Assembly (NCBI GenBank): GCA_947044405.1
Contig: CAMRHE010000077.1
Location: forward strand, 4,548,501 to 4,612,500
Direction of reading: 5' to 3'
From: Leptodactylus fallax
Lineage: Eukaryota; Chordata; Amphibia; Anura; Leptodactylidae
Length of the DNA: 64,000 nt
Shown here: piece after piece, positions 33,641 to 46,231 of the stretch
Layout of the letters: each line of letters begins with the position of its first letter
Position numbering within the stretch: the first letter of the stretch is position 1
Program-made: the position numbers and the translations under genes
The notes under the pieces: generated by a model
What the model saw: only the letters and a program-made list of their open reading frames with translations
The model's database searches: none
Told to the model about the DNA's origin: nothing

Positions 33641-33903
33641 AGGAGGATATTTACTAAGCTACATGCAAACTACAAAAAATGGCATACATACTATACACTG
33701 CATTTATTATGTTTTTTAGACTTTTTTTTTCTCCTCATCGGACATGGGGTGTGACTAAGTGGGAAAGGGGTATGCTTTAAAAAGTGACAATGTGTAGCAC
33801 AATTTTGCCGAAATTCTGGTGCAAAGTAAGACAACTAATAGGTGGAATAAACATGGAATAAACAAACAGTCTATAGATGTACCAGATTTATCACCCGGCA
33901 TCA
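33641..33903. repeat. Family D dispersed repeat, copy 2
   Basis: aggatatttactaagctaca, ggggtgtgactaagtggg, aagacaactaataggtgg in the order seen at 1962-2250. Confidence 0.45.
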
Positions 33904-33909
33904 GCCACT

Positions 33910-34062
33910 GTGAACAAGTATGTGTGGGTTTCCTCCCACACTCCAAAGACATACTGATAGGAAATTTAGATTGAGAGTCCTACTTGGAACAGTGAGTGAT
34001 AACAATATCCATAAAGTGCTATGGAATATGTTGGCGCTATATTAGCATGCAATAAATAATGC
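33910..34062 (+). repeat. LINE/SINE 3' tail fragment
   Basis: gtgggtttcctcccacactc with ccaaagacatactgatagg and ending ttggcgctatattagcatg then caataaataatgc. I recognise this as a widely dispersed vertebrate repeat tail ending in ggcgctatataaataa. A second tail lies at 45280-45395. Host LINE not identified. Confidence 0.5.
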
Positions 34063-34289
34063 TTGTAAGGAAGAATACCTCCATAACTTCATGTATTCTA
34101 TGTGATATTGATAGCTTCTGGCTACCCCAATATTATCCACTAGGACAACATGAAATATGGTCTTGTGCATGAAACCTTAAAATGACCAAGGGTCTATCAT
34201 ATGTTGGTACTGCTATTTTTCCACAAAAAAATATAATATTTTACTGCTACAGTTTGTCCGTGTAACTTACTGTAAAGGAGCCGTAACCA

Positions 34290-34400
34290 GAGAATATTCA
34301 ATAAAAAAAGGATTTTCTTTTATTAGTCACCCATGACATGTGACGTTTCGGCTTAACCAGCCTTTATCAAGCTTGATGGCTGACTCATAACGTAGGATCC
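34290..34400 (+). repeat. Fragment with cgtttcggct...cctttatcaagctt blocks
   Basis: ttattagtcacccatgacat, gacgtttcggctt and cctttatcaagcttg are in the order of a dispersed amphibian repeat whose relatives are at 48.07-48.25 and 48.37-48.51 kb. Confidence 0.45.
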
Positions 34401-36111
34401 TATTTCCTGAATATCCTCTTGTTATTGTGACTTATAGATTTCTGCTGATTTAAATGTGGGAAGGGGATTGCCCTATTTACCCGCTTTCTCCCAAAACATG
34501 TACTATATATACACAAAAGCACAGTGCTGTCTTCTGTTTGTCCACATATATGTATATACGTCAACATACAAATCTACTATCGTTAATCTACTGATTATTA
34601 AGGCTATATTATAAGCCACAGACTAACAACCCCATTTATACTGATACTAAATATCACAATACATATCACAATTAAGAAATACATAATGACCACCATCATA
34701 TTGAGTTTGTGATATATAACCATTCTGTATTACACACCATTTTCAGCACATGCAAAGTAAATCAATAATGTTATGCTCTTTATATAATATGGGTATTCTC
34801 TGACTGTACTACAGTACATACAATAACTCATCAAAATAACTACACGGAAAATGCAACCGTTACTTTATTACTTCCTTTTTCTTACCAGATAATAGATGAT
34901 TATAAGAAACAGACAATGGATCCCCTGGGACTTGGCTAGAGTAGAAAGCTAAATGTCAACCACTGGGGATCACATTCAGGTATAATGCTGTGCTGGTGAA
35001 AAATAGATCTATACACAGTAATTGGGATTTATTTTGGTTTCTCCCATGGCGGTGTGTGTTTTTTTTTTTTTTAACGTTATGTCGACCATATTCACAAGAT
35101 AACAATTTTGTACAGAAGGTCTCTTTTTCCAAGGGTCCACCAAACATTTTGGGAGACTAAGCAGGTATGCCTATGCAGCTTCTCAGTGGACACTACTTAA
35201 ACATATTGCTATATATTGTGCATGTTTTAATATGTTTGTGCCCAATTGACTGGACCAGGGACAGCAATAGAAGGAATCACACATCATCAAATCTGATTAT
35301 TGCATTAAGCATTCATTGTATGAAAAGCCAGAAAACCGCATAGTGTGAACCAGAGGCAAGCTGAGGGCTGCGTTGACGTTATCCAGAGCCTCACAGTTTA
35401 GACCCTGCATTCTCACAGTTTAGACCTCCTGGAACTTATTATTCAACCCCTATATAGTGGGAGAGGCTAGAACACAGACTTACAGAAGTTGGAGATATCG
35501 GACATTAGATTTAGACATCTATTTACTGGGTACCCCTCGCTAAGAAACTGTTACCTAGCTCATCCTCATCCTACAGTGAAACTCCTATTGCACCGCTGCC
35601 ATCTGGAAGCTGCATCCATTGCTGTTGCATTTCTTCAGTAAAGTCTGCTATTACTGCAACTGCTATCTCCTGAGTCATTCCTGCAACTACCATCATGGGC
35701 CTGGGCAAACACCACCACCTGGCTCAGCGAGGCTGGAGGCTACTACTAGCAGGAAGTGCCCTGTGGGAACTACCAACACCATTAGGTATCCTGCAGGCCC
35801 CTCATCACAGTCCCAACTGAGAAGTTGAGCTGGAGGACTCGACTTGAGTGCTTACTTCCCATCATTGCTACTACTACTCCCTTCCACAGGTTCCCTTCAA
35901 TGGGCTGTGGCACTTAAGGGTATGTTTTGTTAGCTCGGGAGTTACTACAAAATAAGTAATCCCATACAGACTGGATGATGTTGAGACCATATGGGGGCCA
36001 TATCATCACTTCCAGGACTCCTCCTCCAAAGGGCGGTCACAACAAATATTGACTTCTCTTTTGTTCATTCACTTCACTTTGTTATGATTTAATTATCTTG
36101 TTACTCTTAGG
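34401..36111. other. Long stretch without genes
   Basis: No gene recognised. About 36027-36085 (aatattgacttctcttttg, ttcattcacttcac) resembles the extreme 3' region of Tc1-like elements, but no terminal repeat is present, so it is only a possible scrap. Confidence 0.4.
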
Positions 36112-36294
36112 TCATCCTCTACATCTGGAGGAAAATTTCACCAGCAACATAGATGGGGATTCTTTGCTGTAAGAACAGCGAGGCTATGGAACTCTCTGCC
36201 CCAGGAAGTGGTGATGGTGGATTCATTGAGCAAGTTCAAAGAGGGCCTGGATGCCTTTCTCGAACAGAAAAACATTACATGTTATGGGTTCTAG
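36112..36294 (+). pseudogene. Non-LTR retrotransposon C-terminal coding remnant
   Basis: The frame from about 36121 reads HRWGFFAVRTARLWNSLPQE, then VVMVDSLSKFKEGLDAFLE, and stops at TAG 36292-36294. The pattern W-N-S-L-P then S-x-x-x-F-K-x-x-L-D is the extreme C terminus of CR1/L2-like LINE polymerases. Everything upstream is missing, the usual 5' truncation. The 3' untranslated part continues to about 36490. A reverse-orientation relative lies at 42515-42800. Confidence 0.6.
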
Positions 36295-36490
36295 ATTTTG
36301 TTAAGTTGACAAGTTGATCCAGGGCTTTATACTGACTGCCAGATAGGAGTCGGGAAAAATTTTTCACCAGACATGGGGCAATTGGCATAAGCCTCATAGG
36401 GTTTTTTGCCTTCCTCTGGATCAACACTGTAGGGTTATAGGTTGGACTTGATGGACCGGTGTCTTCATCCAATCTCATCTACTATGTAAT
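36295..36490 (+). mobile_element. LINE 3' untranslated end
   Basis: gttgatccagggctttatac, ggagtcgggaaaaattttt, gggttataggttggacttga and ctcatctactatgtaa follow the remnant above in the order seen (reversed) at 42515-42660. Confidence 0.62.
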
Positions 36491-37062
36491 TAACAAAAAT
36501 AAACTATTAACACTTATTTTTGAAAGCATTCTTACTTTGCAAAAGTTTTAGTGAGGTATAGAAAAATGCTGCACAGTACTGTTCACCTATATAAGCTAAT
36601 ACAGTATGTCCATATTTTTGTTACATATGTTTTACAGATAAGGATGTATTTTTCAGCCTTAAATATTCTGAAGATTGCTCTCTAAATGTTACTATTATCC
36701 TTCCTATGAGACTTAGGAAAGGCCAACACTTTCACAAAAAACACATCATATTTGTAACAGTGACTAATTACAAAGTCTTCGGTGGTGCAATATAGGGAAT
36801 TTGGAGGCATATGACAGGTGTGCAGTTCAAGCCTTGCCTATCAAAAACAATTAAGGTCATGTAGGAGCAATGCGCCAATTTACAGTCAGAATTCATTACC
36901 CAAAGGAAGCTAATTAGCTCAGTGTTTGTCTTGATTGTCTGCCATCAAGCAGCATAAAGATTGGTTAAATTTAGTAATGTCAACACCAAGTTGCAGGGAG
37001 GGGAAACAAATAGTAACTGAGAACCAGAAAGGAGATTCCAAAATGTAATATATGCACTAAGA
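36491..37062. other. Unassigned non-coding DNA
   Basis: No gene or repeat recognised. Confidence 0.4.
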
Positions 37063-37420
37063 TTAAAGGGTTATCCAGGGACTATTTAAAAACTTACTCC
37101 CTCTAAATCACAGATTTCCAGGATGGTTCTGACCCTTCTTCATGCGTTTTGAACCAATACTAGACACCAGAGTCAATATTCCTTCTCCCTCCTCCTGTGT
37201 TCTGTTTTGCTATTACAATGAGCTATTTCACTATTATCATGATTTCTTCTAACAACCCCCATAGCACAGGGAGACAAGGGAGGAGACAGATCGACTACAA
37301 TGGTGGTTGCGGGATCCAATAATATGACCAAGGGTTGGAGCCATCCCAGAAACCAGAGGTTTGGCCCAAATAGAACCCATGGAAAGTAGGTTTTTAAGCA
37401 GTCCCTGGATAACCCATTTG
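37063..37420. mobile_element. Inverted-repeat element with ttaaaggg-type ends
   Basis: ttaaagggttatccagggac at the left, gtccctggataacccattt at the right: a clear terminal inverted repeat of about 20 bases. The interior differs from family E despite similar ends. Two overlapping minus-strand frames are not convincing genes. Confidence 0.65.
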
Positions 37421-37605
37421 AGGCTGAACAATACAAAGTGATCAGCTGTAAACAATAGTAAATGGCATGCTTGGTAGAAAATGGCATCATTTGCAATCCA
37501 TGACATAATATGACATACAGCCTGATAAGTTTGGTAAAAATTTGGTAACATTTTGTAAAGTATCGGTATTGTTTATTTTTTACCCCCTAATATTCCACCT
37601 GTCTT

Positions 37606-38777
37606 AACCCCTTCCCGATAACTGCTATAAATATATATGGCAAAAGCCAGGTTTTTAAGGAATATTACCAATTTTAAAACAGCTTTTTTAAATAAACAAA
37701 TAGTACAGGTGAATATAGGAAACTTTGTGTTATATCTTTTTAAATAAATGGGTTTCCTTCTCCACTTATCAAGTTGAGTTACTTTTTACATAGAAGTCTA
37801 AGAAAAGGGGGGGGAGGCTGCTGGAAAAAAACAAACACACATAACTGCAACAGCCAAACTCTGCTATACTCTGAGTCAAGGAAACCTCTTCTGACTCTGT
37901 TGTATCTTCAAGATAAGACTATGACTGCACAGAATGAGAACTTAATTAACAGCCTCCTCCTCCCCTTAGCCCAGCTCATGGCTATGAAAACTTGCATTAG
38001 TAATGTCAGTCTTCATTAATCTGCCCCAGTGCGTTTTAAAAACAGCCATGTCACAGAAAATGGCAATTTTCCCTGTTTGTGTTGCACAGCCGAGTGTCTG
38101 CTGTAAGTTACAGCTGAAACACATTGCCCATAGTGCCAGCTAAGCTCAAGTAACTTTGTTCTACAATTAATGGGTCCATAATAACTTAGGAATTTTACAG
38201 TAGTCTATGGTATCAGCAACATACAAACATATATAAAATATATAGGAAGTTAACATTCAAAATCACCCAACTTTCACTATTTTACAAACAAAACATTTTT
38301 CAAAAATAAACAGAAAAATATAAAATTAAAATTATTTAAAATATTTTTAAATATATAAATCTAAAAATACGTATCCCATATGGTGAATACTGTGATGGGA
38401 AAAAAAAAAATTAAAATACCCGATTGTTTTTTTTTTTTTAAATAAAAGTACATTATACATATCCTAAAATTGTATTAATAAGAACTACAGCTCACCTTCT
38501 GTAAATGGAAATATAAAAATATGGTATATTGTCATTTTTACAGCACGGTAAATGCCATAAAGACAAAACTACATTTTTTCCCTAATTCCGTTCTAGTCAC
38601 AATTTTTTTTCCAGCTTCTCACTACATCACATAGAATATTAAAATGGTGCTATTAGAAAGTATAATTTGGCCAACTAAAAACAAAGCCCACACATGGAAA
38701 AATAAAAAGTTATGGCTTTTGAAAGGTGGGGATTAAAAAACAAAAAATGCAAAAAACAGAAGGTACCTGGGGTTAAT
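37606..38777. repeat. Family P dispersed repeat, long copy
   Basis: Begins ttaaccccttcccgataac and ends ggtacctggggttaa. The right part has gaatattaaaatggtgctat, caaagcccacacatggaaa and aataaaaagttatggc. About 1.17 kb, very AT-rich, without a protein. Boundaries are tentative. Confidence 0.5.
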
Positions 38778-39449
38778 ATTCTTGTTTGTGCATTTACAAA
38801 AATAAAAAAACACACACAGAGACCAACAGCAACTGACTTCTAAGAATGGGTTCACATCTGTATTATGTTTTTAATCATAGGAGCAAAAAGAATTCAGCCT
38901 GAGATCACTCCATCAAATAACGAACAATGGTGGCATCTAACAGACCCCATTGACTTAAAATGTGGTTCAAAGGAATTCTGTAATGGTGTCCATCATTTCA
39001 TGAGAAGAAAAAACAAAAAACAATTCAAACACACATGAAGAGAGTCTTAAAAATGTACATCCTAATTAAATCCAAGATAAAACAAGAAGATTTGCTGACA
39101 ATTTTTTGCATTTATATGCTTTTTACATGGTATATAATCAGACAGTTCTCATGCTGATTAAAAAACCACTTGACCTTCCAACAATCTGTACTCACCTTGG
39201 AATCATATATCAACTTTCTTGGTCTCCAGGAGACATCACAGTAAGGAGATGTGAAGTCTTTATTAACCAGTGACTCAAACAAGCCACTGTGGGATTTATT
39301 AATCCCTGTACAATCTCCTGGGCCCAAGCATTATTATAGTGACAGGAAAATAATCAATCAGGACTCTTCTACAGCTATAAACTTTGGGCTCACCACTTAC
39401 TGTTTAACAGAGCAATTTTTACATGGTAATACATGGTAATATCCAGTAT
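38778..39449. other. Unassigned non-coding DNA
   Basis: A block at about 38845-39000 (gggttcacatctgtattatg) resembles family N sequence. Otherwise nothing recognised. Confidence 0.4.
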
Positions 39450-40230
39450 TTAAAGAGGACCTGTCATCAGGTCTGAAAAGCCATATGACATACATCATTT
39501 AATTGGCGCTGTCACCCTGAGCATTTTGATTTAATGTTTATCCAAATCCATTTAGCCATTCCAAAGTTATAAGCACTTTTAGTGTTGATGCAAATTAGGA
39601 TATACTAGCCAAGTGGGCGGTAACAATGTGATTTCTCAGTGTGCTGAATATCATGCAGTGCTACTACCCATTTGGATAGTATACCCTACTCAACACTATA
39701 TCTTTGGAATGGCTGAATGGATTTGGATAAACAAGATATTAAAACGCTCAGGGTGACCTCACCTATCAAATGATATAGGTCATTGGGTTTTTCAGATCTG
39801 GTAACTAGAGATGAGCGAAGTTTTCAAAAATTCGATTCAGCAACTTCGCCGAATTCTCCGATATGATTCTATTCGATCCGAATTAATTTGCAGCAAATAA
39901 ACAGCTATTTCCTGTATGCAGAGAGCCAGGGTGAGCGGCAAAATGGCGGAAGCCCTTGGATGCCGCGGTCATGTCTCTCTCTCTCCAGCACGGACAACTT
40001 TTATTCATGTGGAAGGATCTGCTAACAAGCAAAGACATGCCTAGGCAATCACATCACTAGAGAATATCTTGTGACCGTCTGATGTCATAAAGGTCCTTAC
40101 TAAATATTCGTTACCGCGAAGCATCAGGAAATCCGGATTCCATGTGAATCGAAGATTTCCTGAAATTCGGATCGAATTCCACTTCTGCAGCTTCGATTAG
40201 CTAATCTCTACTGGCGACAGGTCCTCTTTA
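39450..40230. mobile_element. Inverted-repeat element carrying a nested second element
   Basis: Outer ends ttaaagaggacctgtcatca and gcgacaggtcctcttta. The left part has an internal foldback (atttggataaacaagatatt with its inverted partner near 39520). A second element occupies 39804-40212, so the outer one is split. Confidence 0.62.
39804..40212. mobile_element. Nested palindromic element (agagatgagcga type)
   Basis: Starts actagagatgagcgaag and ends gattagctaatctctact; internal gaattctccgatatgattc faces gaaattcggatcgaattcc. The actagagatgagcga start is one I associate with a very common frog repeat. No protein. Confidence 0.62.
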
Positions 40231-40562
40231 AAATCTAACTAAGCTAAAAATATCTTTTTACCTGCTTTTTTTTCCTTTTTATACCTATTTTGGCTCAGCA
40301 ACATCTGTAGCAGTTTAAGATAAAAATATTGGGGACCCCTGCTGCTTCATTATTATATCTCATATGATTTTTTATGCTTTTCTATAAACTGGGTTAAACT
40401 CTTCCTTAGAACAAAAATCTCCTTAAGCCATTTACAAAAGCTGAAATAAAACCTTGGCAAAATCGATGCTTAAATCCAGAAATCTTGTAAGGATTTTTTG
40501 TATTAGTAGCACTAATTAAAAATAATTAATTGATTGTGAACCTATTTATGTATTCACATGTA
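40231..40562. other. Unassigned non-coding DNA
   Basis: AT-rich; nothing recognised. Confidence 0.4.
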
Positions 40563-41018
40563 TTAAAAAAGGACTTTTCACCACCAATTCCAGTTCTTAG
40601 CATGTTAATAGTGACTGCTCCACTGATTCCAGCGCAGTTAGAATTTTTTTCTAGCCCCCACCATTCTCATGCAATCAATGCAGTTAGTTTTGGTGCCTAA
40701 TCTGCTATCTAGTCTCTATACTGTCAGGAAGGCGGTGTCAGACAGGAGCAGGAAAGGGGTGTGATACTAAGCTGCCTCTGAATCATGTTCCCTTACCTAC
40801 TCCTGCCTGACATTGCTCACCTGACAGTATAGAGACTAGATAGCAGATTAGGCACCAAAACTATCTGCATTAATTGCTTGAGAACGGTGGGGGCTAAATA
40901 GCGCAAATAGCATATGAGGCAAAAAAACATCACCTATTGCTCGAGAATAGTGGAGGTGATAGAAAAAAAATCCAACTGTGTCAGAATCAGTGGAGAAGTG
41001 CATATTAAATGATCCTCT
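40563..41018. mobile_element. Family G element, copy 2
   Basis: Begins ttaaaaaaggacttttcacc and ends atgatcctctttaaa. Around the centre, ggcacctaatctgctatctag-type sequence (gtgcctaatctgctatctag and tagatagcagattaggcac) makes a long foldback with gtctctatactgtcagg / cctgacagtatagagac. Confidence 0.68.
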
Positions 41019-41462
41019 TTAAAGAGGACCTTTCATCACTTCCAATTCAAGTTCAAGTTCCAATTTCAATTCAAGTTCTTAGCATCAATAGACAGCAATT
41101 GGAATTTTTTCCTCTAGCCCCCACCAATAGTGAGCAATAAATACTGTTAGTCTGGTGCCTAATGTACCATTTAGTCTCTGTAATGTCAGGTGGGCGGTGT
41201 TAGGCAGGGGGTATAATTCAGAGCTCCAATCAGAGGCAGCCAGTGTCACAGCTCATAATTACATCTCATGCCTGCTGACATCCTGTCTGACACCGCCCTC
41301 CTGACAGTACAGAGACTAAATAGTATATCAGGAACCAAATCTAACACTGATAGCTCAGGAATGGTGGGGGCTAGAGAAAAAATTCCAACTGTGCCAGAAT
41401 CAGTGTCTATGAATTGATGCAAAGAGCTGGACTTGTTGTAGGTTGTGAGAGGTCCTCTTTAA
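41019..41462. mobile_element. Family G element, copy 3
   Basis: Starts taaagaggacctttcatcac and ends tgagaggtcctctttaa. It joins copy 2 directly: the right end of copy 2 and the left end of copy 3 share cctctttaaagagg, itself a palindrome. Same central blocks (ctctgtaatgtcaggtgggc / ccctcctgacagtacagag). Confidence 0.68.
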
Positions 41463-42514
41463 GGCTACAATTTGTACATAGCCTATGAGTGCCGCATTAT
41501 GGCTTCCATGAGACACCACTGTATTGAGTTTTTCCTGTCAGATTCCTATGAAAAATAATTCTTGCATGTTTTATAAGGTACTGCATTTCAAAGATATTTT
41601 ACACGGTATATGGTGCAGCGCTGAGCTCCATATGACAGCACAGATAGTGCCTGCAGTTTTGTAATACAGAGCCACAGGGATCCATGCACTTCAGTACAGC
41701 CTCCTGCAGAGCTGTGTGCACTATGCCTTATGCTGCAGAAAAAAATATATATACTGTATGTGCAACTGTACTGGGAATAGGATTTTAACTTAACATAGAG
41801 TAACATAGTATGCAGGATTACATTTTTACACATAAATATTTCAACTCAGCAACCAACCTATTTAAGCTCTAGAAAAACTAGAGATAATTAACTGATTATT
41901 GATCTCTAGAGTCTTTCCTGATCCACAGGCTAGGTATAGACACTTAATTAATGCTCTTGCTATTGTTGGCCAGGCCATAGAGTAGCTGTATGCAACTAAC
42001 AATCCTGGAAAGAAGATGAAATATTTAGCAAAGAAGACAAATAAAAGCTTTATGACAATCGCAAAGTCCTAATATGCGGTGACTATCAGCACCCATAAAC
42101 CATTACACTGCACATACTAAACAGCTGCTATAAGATAAGCAAATGCTGAAGCACACCATTCTGTTCGGCATACACAGTACATAACATTCTGTCTACAAAC
42201 TCATCCATATCGAATTAAAAATAACTAGTAAAAAATATATTGTGGATCTGTGATTTATATTATTTAAAGTGTCTGTGGACATTTTACTTGGGCTGTCCAA
42301 GACATATTCATAACCTTTCCACTGCCATATGTAGGAAGCATGAAAGGTTTATTACATATAGTTAATAACTGGCCCCTACCTACCTTGTGTCAATTAGAAT
42401 AGTGATATGTTTTATGCGGCAAAGGGATTTTTTGGGCCCCCTCAGGCTCCAGGCTCCAGGCTCCGGTAGTGACTGCTACCACAGCACCCCTATAGCTACA
42501 CCTTTGGTTAACAA
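41463..42514. other. Unassigned non-coding DNA
   Basis: No gene recognised. ctccaggctccaggctcc at about 42446-42464 is a three-unit 7-base tandem. Confidence 0.4.
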
Positions 42515-42800
42515 AGTTGAATAAAGATGTAGGACCAAAAAGTTCAACCTATAACCCTACAGCATTAGGGGGAAATTCCTTCCTGACTCGAAATTTGGCA
42601 GTCAGAATAAATCCCCAGATCAACCTCTTCTATCCAAATATCTAGTTCCTATAATTTATAGTTAGATGAATTAAAGCCCTCGATTTTGTTATTAGACAAC
42701 AATTTATCCCTTTACTACTACTTGGGGTAATGCATTTTATAGTCTTACTACTGAAACAGTAAAGAATGCTTCCTATATAGATACCAATATACATGTGAGA
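42515..42800 (-). mobile_element. LINE 3' end fragment, reverse orientation
   Basis: Reads on the minus strand as the family at 36112-36490: the reverse complement of agttcaacctataaccctac corresponds to gggttataggttggacttga there, and the ttccttcctgactcg / gatcaacctcttc blocks keep the order. Coding is too degraded to follow. Confidence 0.58.
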
Positions 42801-43169
42801 ATTAAAAAAAAAAAAATTAAACCAAGGTCGGAAATGTGATACTAAAAATTACTCACCTGTTAAACCCCTCAGGCTACAGCAGTGTCTGTCACTCTAGATG
42901 ACTTGTCCTGCAGTCATTGACATGCCGTGCATGTGCACGTGTGCTGCTTCACTGTGTGCATTATTTTTGTACTAAGACATCGCCGTGTGCAATATCCTGG
43001 TACTGTGACATCACTGTGTACATTATTCCCATAAAGTGACATCACTATATGCATCTCTACAAAAAAAAAAAAAAAAAATATATATAAAAATATCGCTATG
43101 TGCATTATCCCTGTGTATAGAAGAGACTAAAATAATGGCATTCTTTTCAAGTGCTAAACTTTCTGCCAA
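42801..43169. other. Non-coding DNA with A-run
   Basis: Short tandem-like phrases (gacatcgccgtgtgc, gacatcactgtgtac, gacatcactatatgc) about 30-50 bases apart precede an A-run at 43061-43078. Confidence 0.45.
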
Positions 43170-43545
43170 TAAAAGTGGAAATATACTGTGTGGGGTCCAA
43201 AAAATGGGCAGTCCACTGTGTGAGGACCAATAAAAAGGAGCAATATACTGTGTGTGAGCCAATAAAAGAGGTGTTATACAGTGTGGAAGTCATTAAAAGG
43301 AGGATTACACTGTGTGGGGCCAAAAAAGGGAACATTATATTTTGCGGGGGGCCAAAAAGGGGGCATTATACTGTGTGGGGGGCCAATAAAGGGGTATTAT
43401 ACTGTGTGGAGGCCAATAAAGGAGGCAATATACTGTGCAGGGGCCTATACAGGTGGCAATATACTTGTGGGGGACAGTAAAGGGGGCAGTATACTGTGTA
43501 GGAGTCAGTAAAAGGCGTGTTATACTGTGTTGAGGCTAGCAAAGG
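43170..43545. repeat. 31-bp tandem array, locus 2, about 12 units
   Basis: Unit roughly ggccaataaagggggcatta then tactgtgtgg. About 12 imperfect copies by eye. The gcattatactgtgtg core equals that of locus 3 (62262-62728) and the right part of locus 1 (23165-23480). Open frames in both directions come from the repeat. Confidence 0.88.
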
Positions 43546-44717
43546 GAACACGAGTATGATTCTCATCCCCCTGTGATACATGCCCATGGCTATGTACCAA
43601 CGACACCACGTGATATAATCTCCCCACGATATGCCCCTCCCCAAGATACACCCCACTCCCGGAACCCCCCTCTGGCCAATCCTGTGTACACCCCTGTAGT
43701 CCATTATCCAATAATTGTCTATCCCAGTGGTTGGGCCCCATCAATCGCTAGAATGGTGGTTCTTTGTGACCTCTGCTTCATTCAAACAGAGTTACAAAGA
43801 GCTGAATGAAGTAGATGCTCATTTCAGAAGGGGGCTCCTGTTCTCATGATTGGTGGAGGTCCCAGTGGTTGGACTCGCACCTCTCCATAAGATAGGTTTC
43901 AAACTTGGCCAACCCCTTTAACATATATTATACAAATAGCCACATACCAAGCTACAAATGTCCTAAATACCGTCATTTTAGGTTATACAGTATATATAAT
44001 ACTTCCAGATTCTATAAAAATTATAAGAACAGGATGTCTATTTTATTACAAGTCCTTGCTTAGACTCACTTCTAGCAGTATAGCATTGCTTATTCATCTG
44101 AACTTAGAAAAACACTATTGATGACATTTAAAAAACAGAAAATAAGAGAGAAAAAGCTCAGCCTTAGCATTAGGAATACACTGCCCATAAACTCCGAGGT
44201 GAGCGCAGCAGAATCTCTAGAACATCAAACATTCAGTTTCGCCCCTGCAGGCACTGGCCATTGGGACGCATACTCATACAAACATCAAAAGACACGATCT
44301 GTTTTGCTGGCAGTACAAAAGAGCAAACTCTTTTCTGAATCCTGCTCAGGTTCCCTCTTATGAGCACACGGTCCATCAACAATATGATTACCAAACAGTC
44401 TACACGGTGAAAGCGATAGCAGTTTTAGGTAAATATCTTAGTGCCAGCAAATGTATTACAATATTCAACAGTCAGCAAAGTCATCCTTCTAGTTTGCAGA
44501 AGAGTACAAGTATAAGTGGAATGGTTTCCATTTTCAGTGCTTTGAGGGTGCCCCATAAGTAATAAGGTGAAATAAAATTAGTCAGGACTAGGAGAATGCA
44601 GGTATCAATTTTAAAGCACTGGTGTATTGCATGCTTTAGGTCATGAAGTAATACAGAAGTAATGGCTTATGCAAGGAGAGGTATACAGTATTGGGAAAAG
44701 CAGCATTGTGCTTATAA
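43546..44717. other. Mostly unassigned DNA
   Basis: About 43725-43921 ends ttggccaacccctttaac, a terminus of the ttaaaggggt type, but its left partner is unclear. Nothing else recognised. Confidence 0.4.
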
Positions 44718-44998
44718 TTTAAAGGGGTTATTAGATCTGTAAGGGTTCAGCCACTCCCAGACAGTGCTGCTTAAAATGCTTCCAGACTGTAGCTGCGGCT
44801 GTAGGTACTGTAGTGCTACCCCATTTTAAGTCTATAGGGCAAAGCTACAGTACCTAAAGCCTCCGTTACAGTTTGTGTTGAGACATGAGCTGTGCTGCCT
44901 TAGAGCTGCTGATCTGCGGGGGCCCAGGGGTTGGACCCCAGCATGCCTAATATTGCAGGCCTAGTCTAACAATATTAGAAAGTGGATAACCCCATTAA
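44718..44998. mobile_element. Inverted-repeat element with ttaaagggg-type ends
   Basis: Left tttaaaggggttattagatc, right gtggataaccccattaa. Inside, gtaggtactgtagtgctacc faces gctacagtacctaaagcc around a short loop. Confidence 0.55.
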
Positions 44999-45279
44999 CT
45001 TTTATTTTAGATTTTTTTTTTTTTTTTTTTTAAATTATAGTTGCAAATAAAAATACATAAACCCCAGGACTGTGGTCGTTATCTTGTGATGGTCCTATGG
45101 AGAAATAGACTGTCAGTCCATGTTTTTTTCAGATCTGTCACGGCCTTTAGTGTGTATCTCTTTAAAGATGCCCCATATCAAGCTAGCACATCTGGCAATA
45201 TTTTAGCAATGTAATTTGTTTCATCTCAGCGTGACATGAATACATTTTAACCTTCTACCTCTTGTGTGACCCCCTTCTA

Positions 45280-45395
45280 CCTCATAGATTGTAAGTTCTC
45301 CTGCATGGGGCTCTCATTCCTATTCTGTCTGTACATTAACCCTATGATTTGTAAAGTGATCCAGAACAAGTTGGTGCTATATAAATAAAAATGTA
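45280..45395 (+). repeat. LINE/SINE 3' tail fragment
   Basis: catagattgtaagttctcc, ctcattcctattctgtctg and ggtgctatataaataaaaa, the same tail type as 33910-34062. Confidence 0.5.
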
Positions 45396-46015
45396 TTAAG
45401 ATATGATTATAAATTTTTTTCTTTATGGGAAGATAGGTGCTGTGATCCTCAGTTTGACAAACGGCTTCCTCAATCTGTGACAAGCCATATGTATGGTGTG
45501 AAATCTAGTCTACAGTAGGGGAACCATATTATAGAGGAAGACGGAATCGAGATAGCAGACAACCCAAAAATAAGGTAGTTGAGAATATAGTGTAGGAACA
45601 CAGGTGTACAAAAGGGATACACGAGAGCCTCTATATTATTCTTTAATAATAGCCTATGCTGCACTATATGGGTAGAAAAAAAATGCTGGAGGGCTTCTTT
45701 AATAGTTAAATAGGCACAGCAAATCTTCACCTTTTTGCTGCAAGTAGAGGCCGACTGGCAGCGGGCACAGCAGGCCTTTTAACAGAAGTAAAAGTGGCAG
45801 ACAGTGTGTGAGAATTCTCAGGCGTATCAGTTTCTCTGGTATATTACAAGAGAATCAATAACACAATTGAGTAGATACAAAGAGGAACTGTAATAAAAAC
45901 AATATAAAAGAGCTCACATAAAACATAAAGCAAAGTGAACTAGAGTTGACCGATGCCAGTACTACATGTGTACAAGATGCATGCATAGACTATAAGGCAT
46001 CTATTATCTCTGAAT
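45396..46015. other. Unassigned non-coding DNA
   Basis: No gene or repeat recognised. Confidence 0.4.
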
Positions 46016-46231
46016 AGGGGGAATTTACTATTCCCTCCATGCCAGTTTTCTGACATAGAAGTGGTGCAGCTTTGGTGCACATTTTAGCACACTTTGTTGC
46101 TTTTGTGCCCTCCCGAGATAGGTATGAATTTTTAAGAGGCCAGATCCTCTTGATACTTCTGGTGCATTTTACACCAGCGGAGGAATGGATTAAGCCTGGC
46201 GTAGGGAGCCAGTCATTGTAAATTGCCCCCA
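46016..46231. mobile_element. Miniature inverted-repeat element
   Basis: gggggaatttactattccct at the left faces cattgtaaattgcccccaa at the right; ccatgccagttttctgacat faces agcctggcgtagg. About 215 bp. Confidence 0.55.

Noticed and set aside
36027..36085. Possible fourth Tc1 element end
   Set aside because: Only a short phrase resembles the 3' region of Tc1 elements; no terminal repeat or TA flank could be located.
44118..44363. 81-codon plus-strand frame considered as an exon
   Set aside because: No homology recognised and no convincing splice sites; left unannotated.
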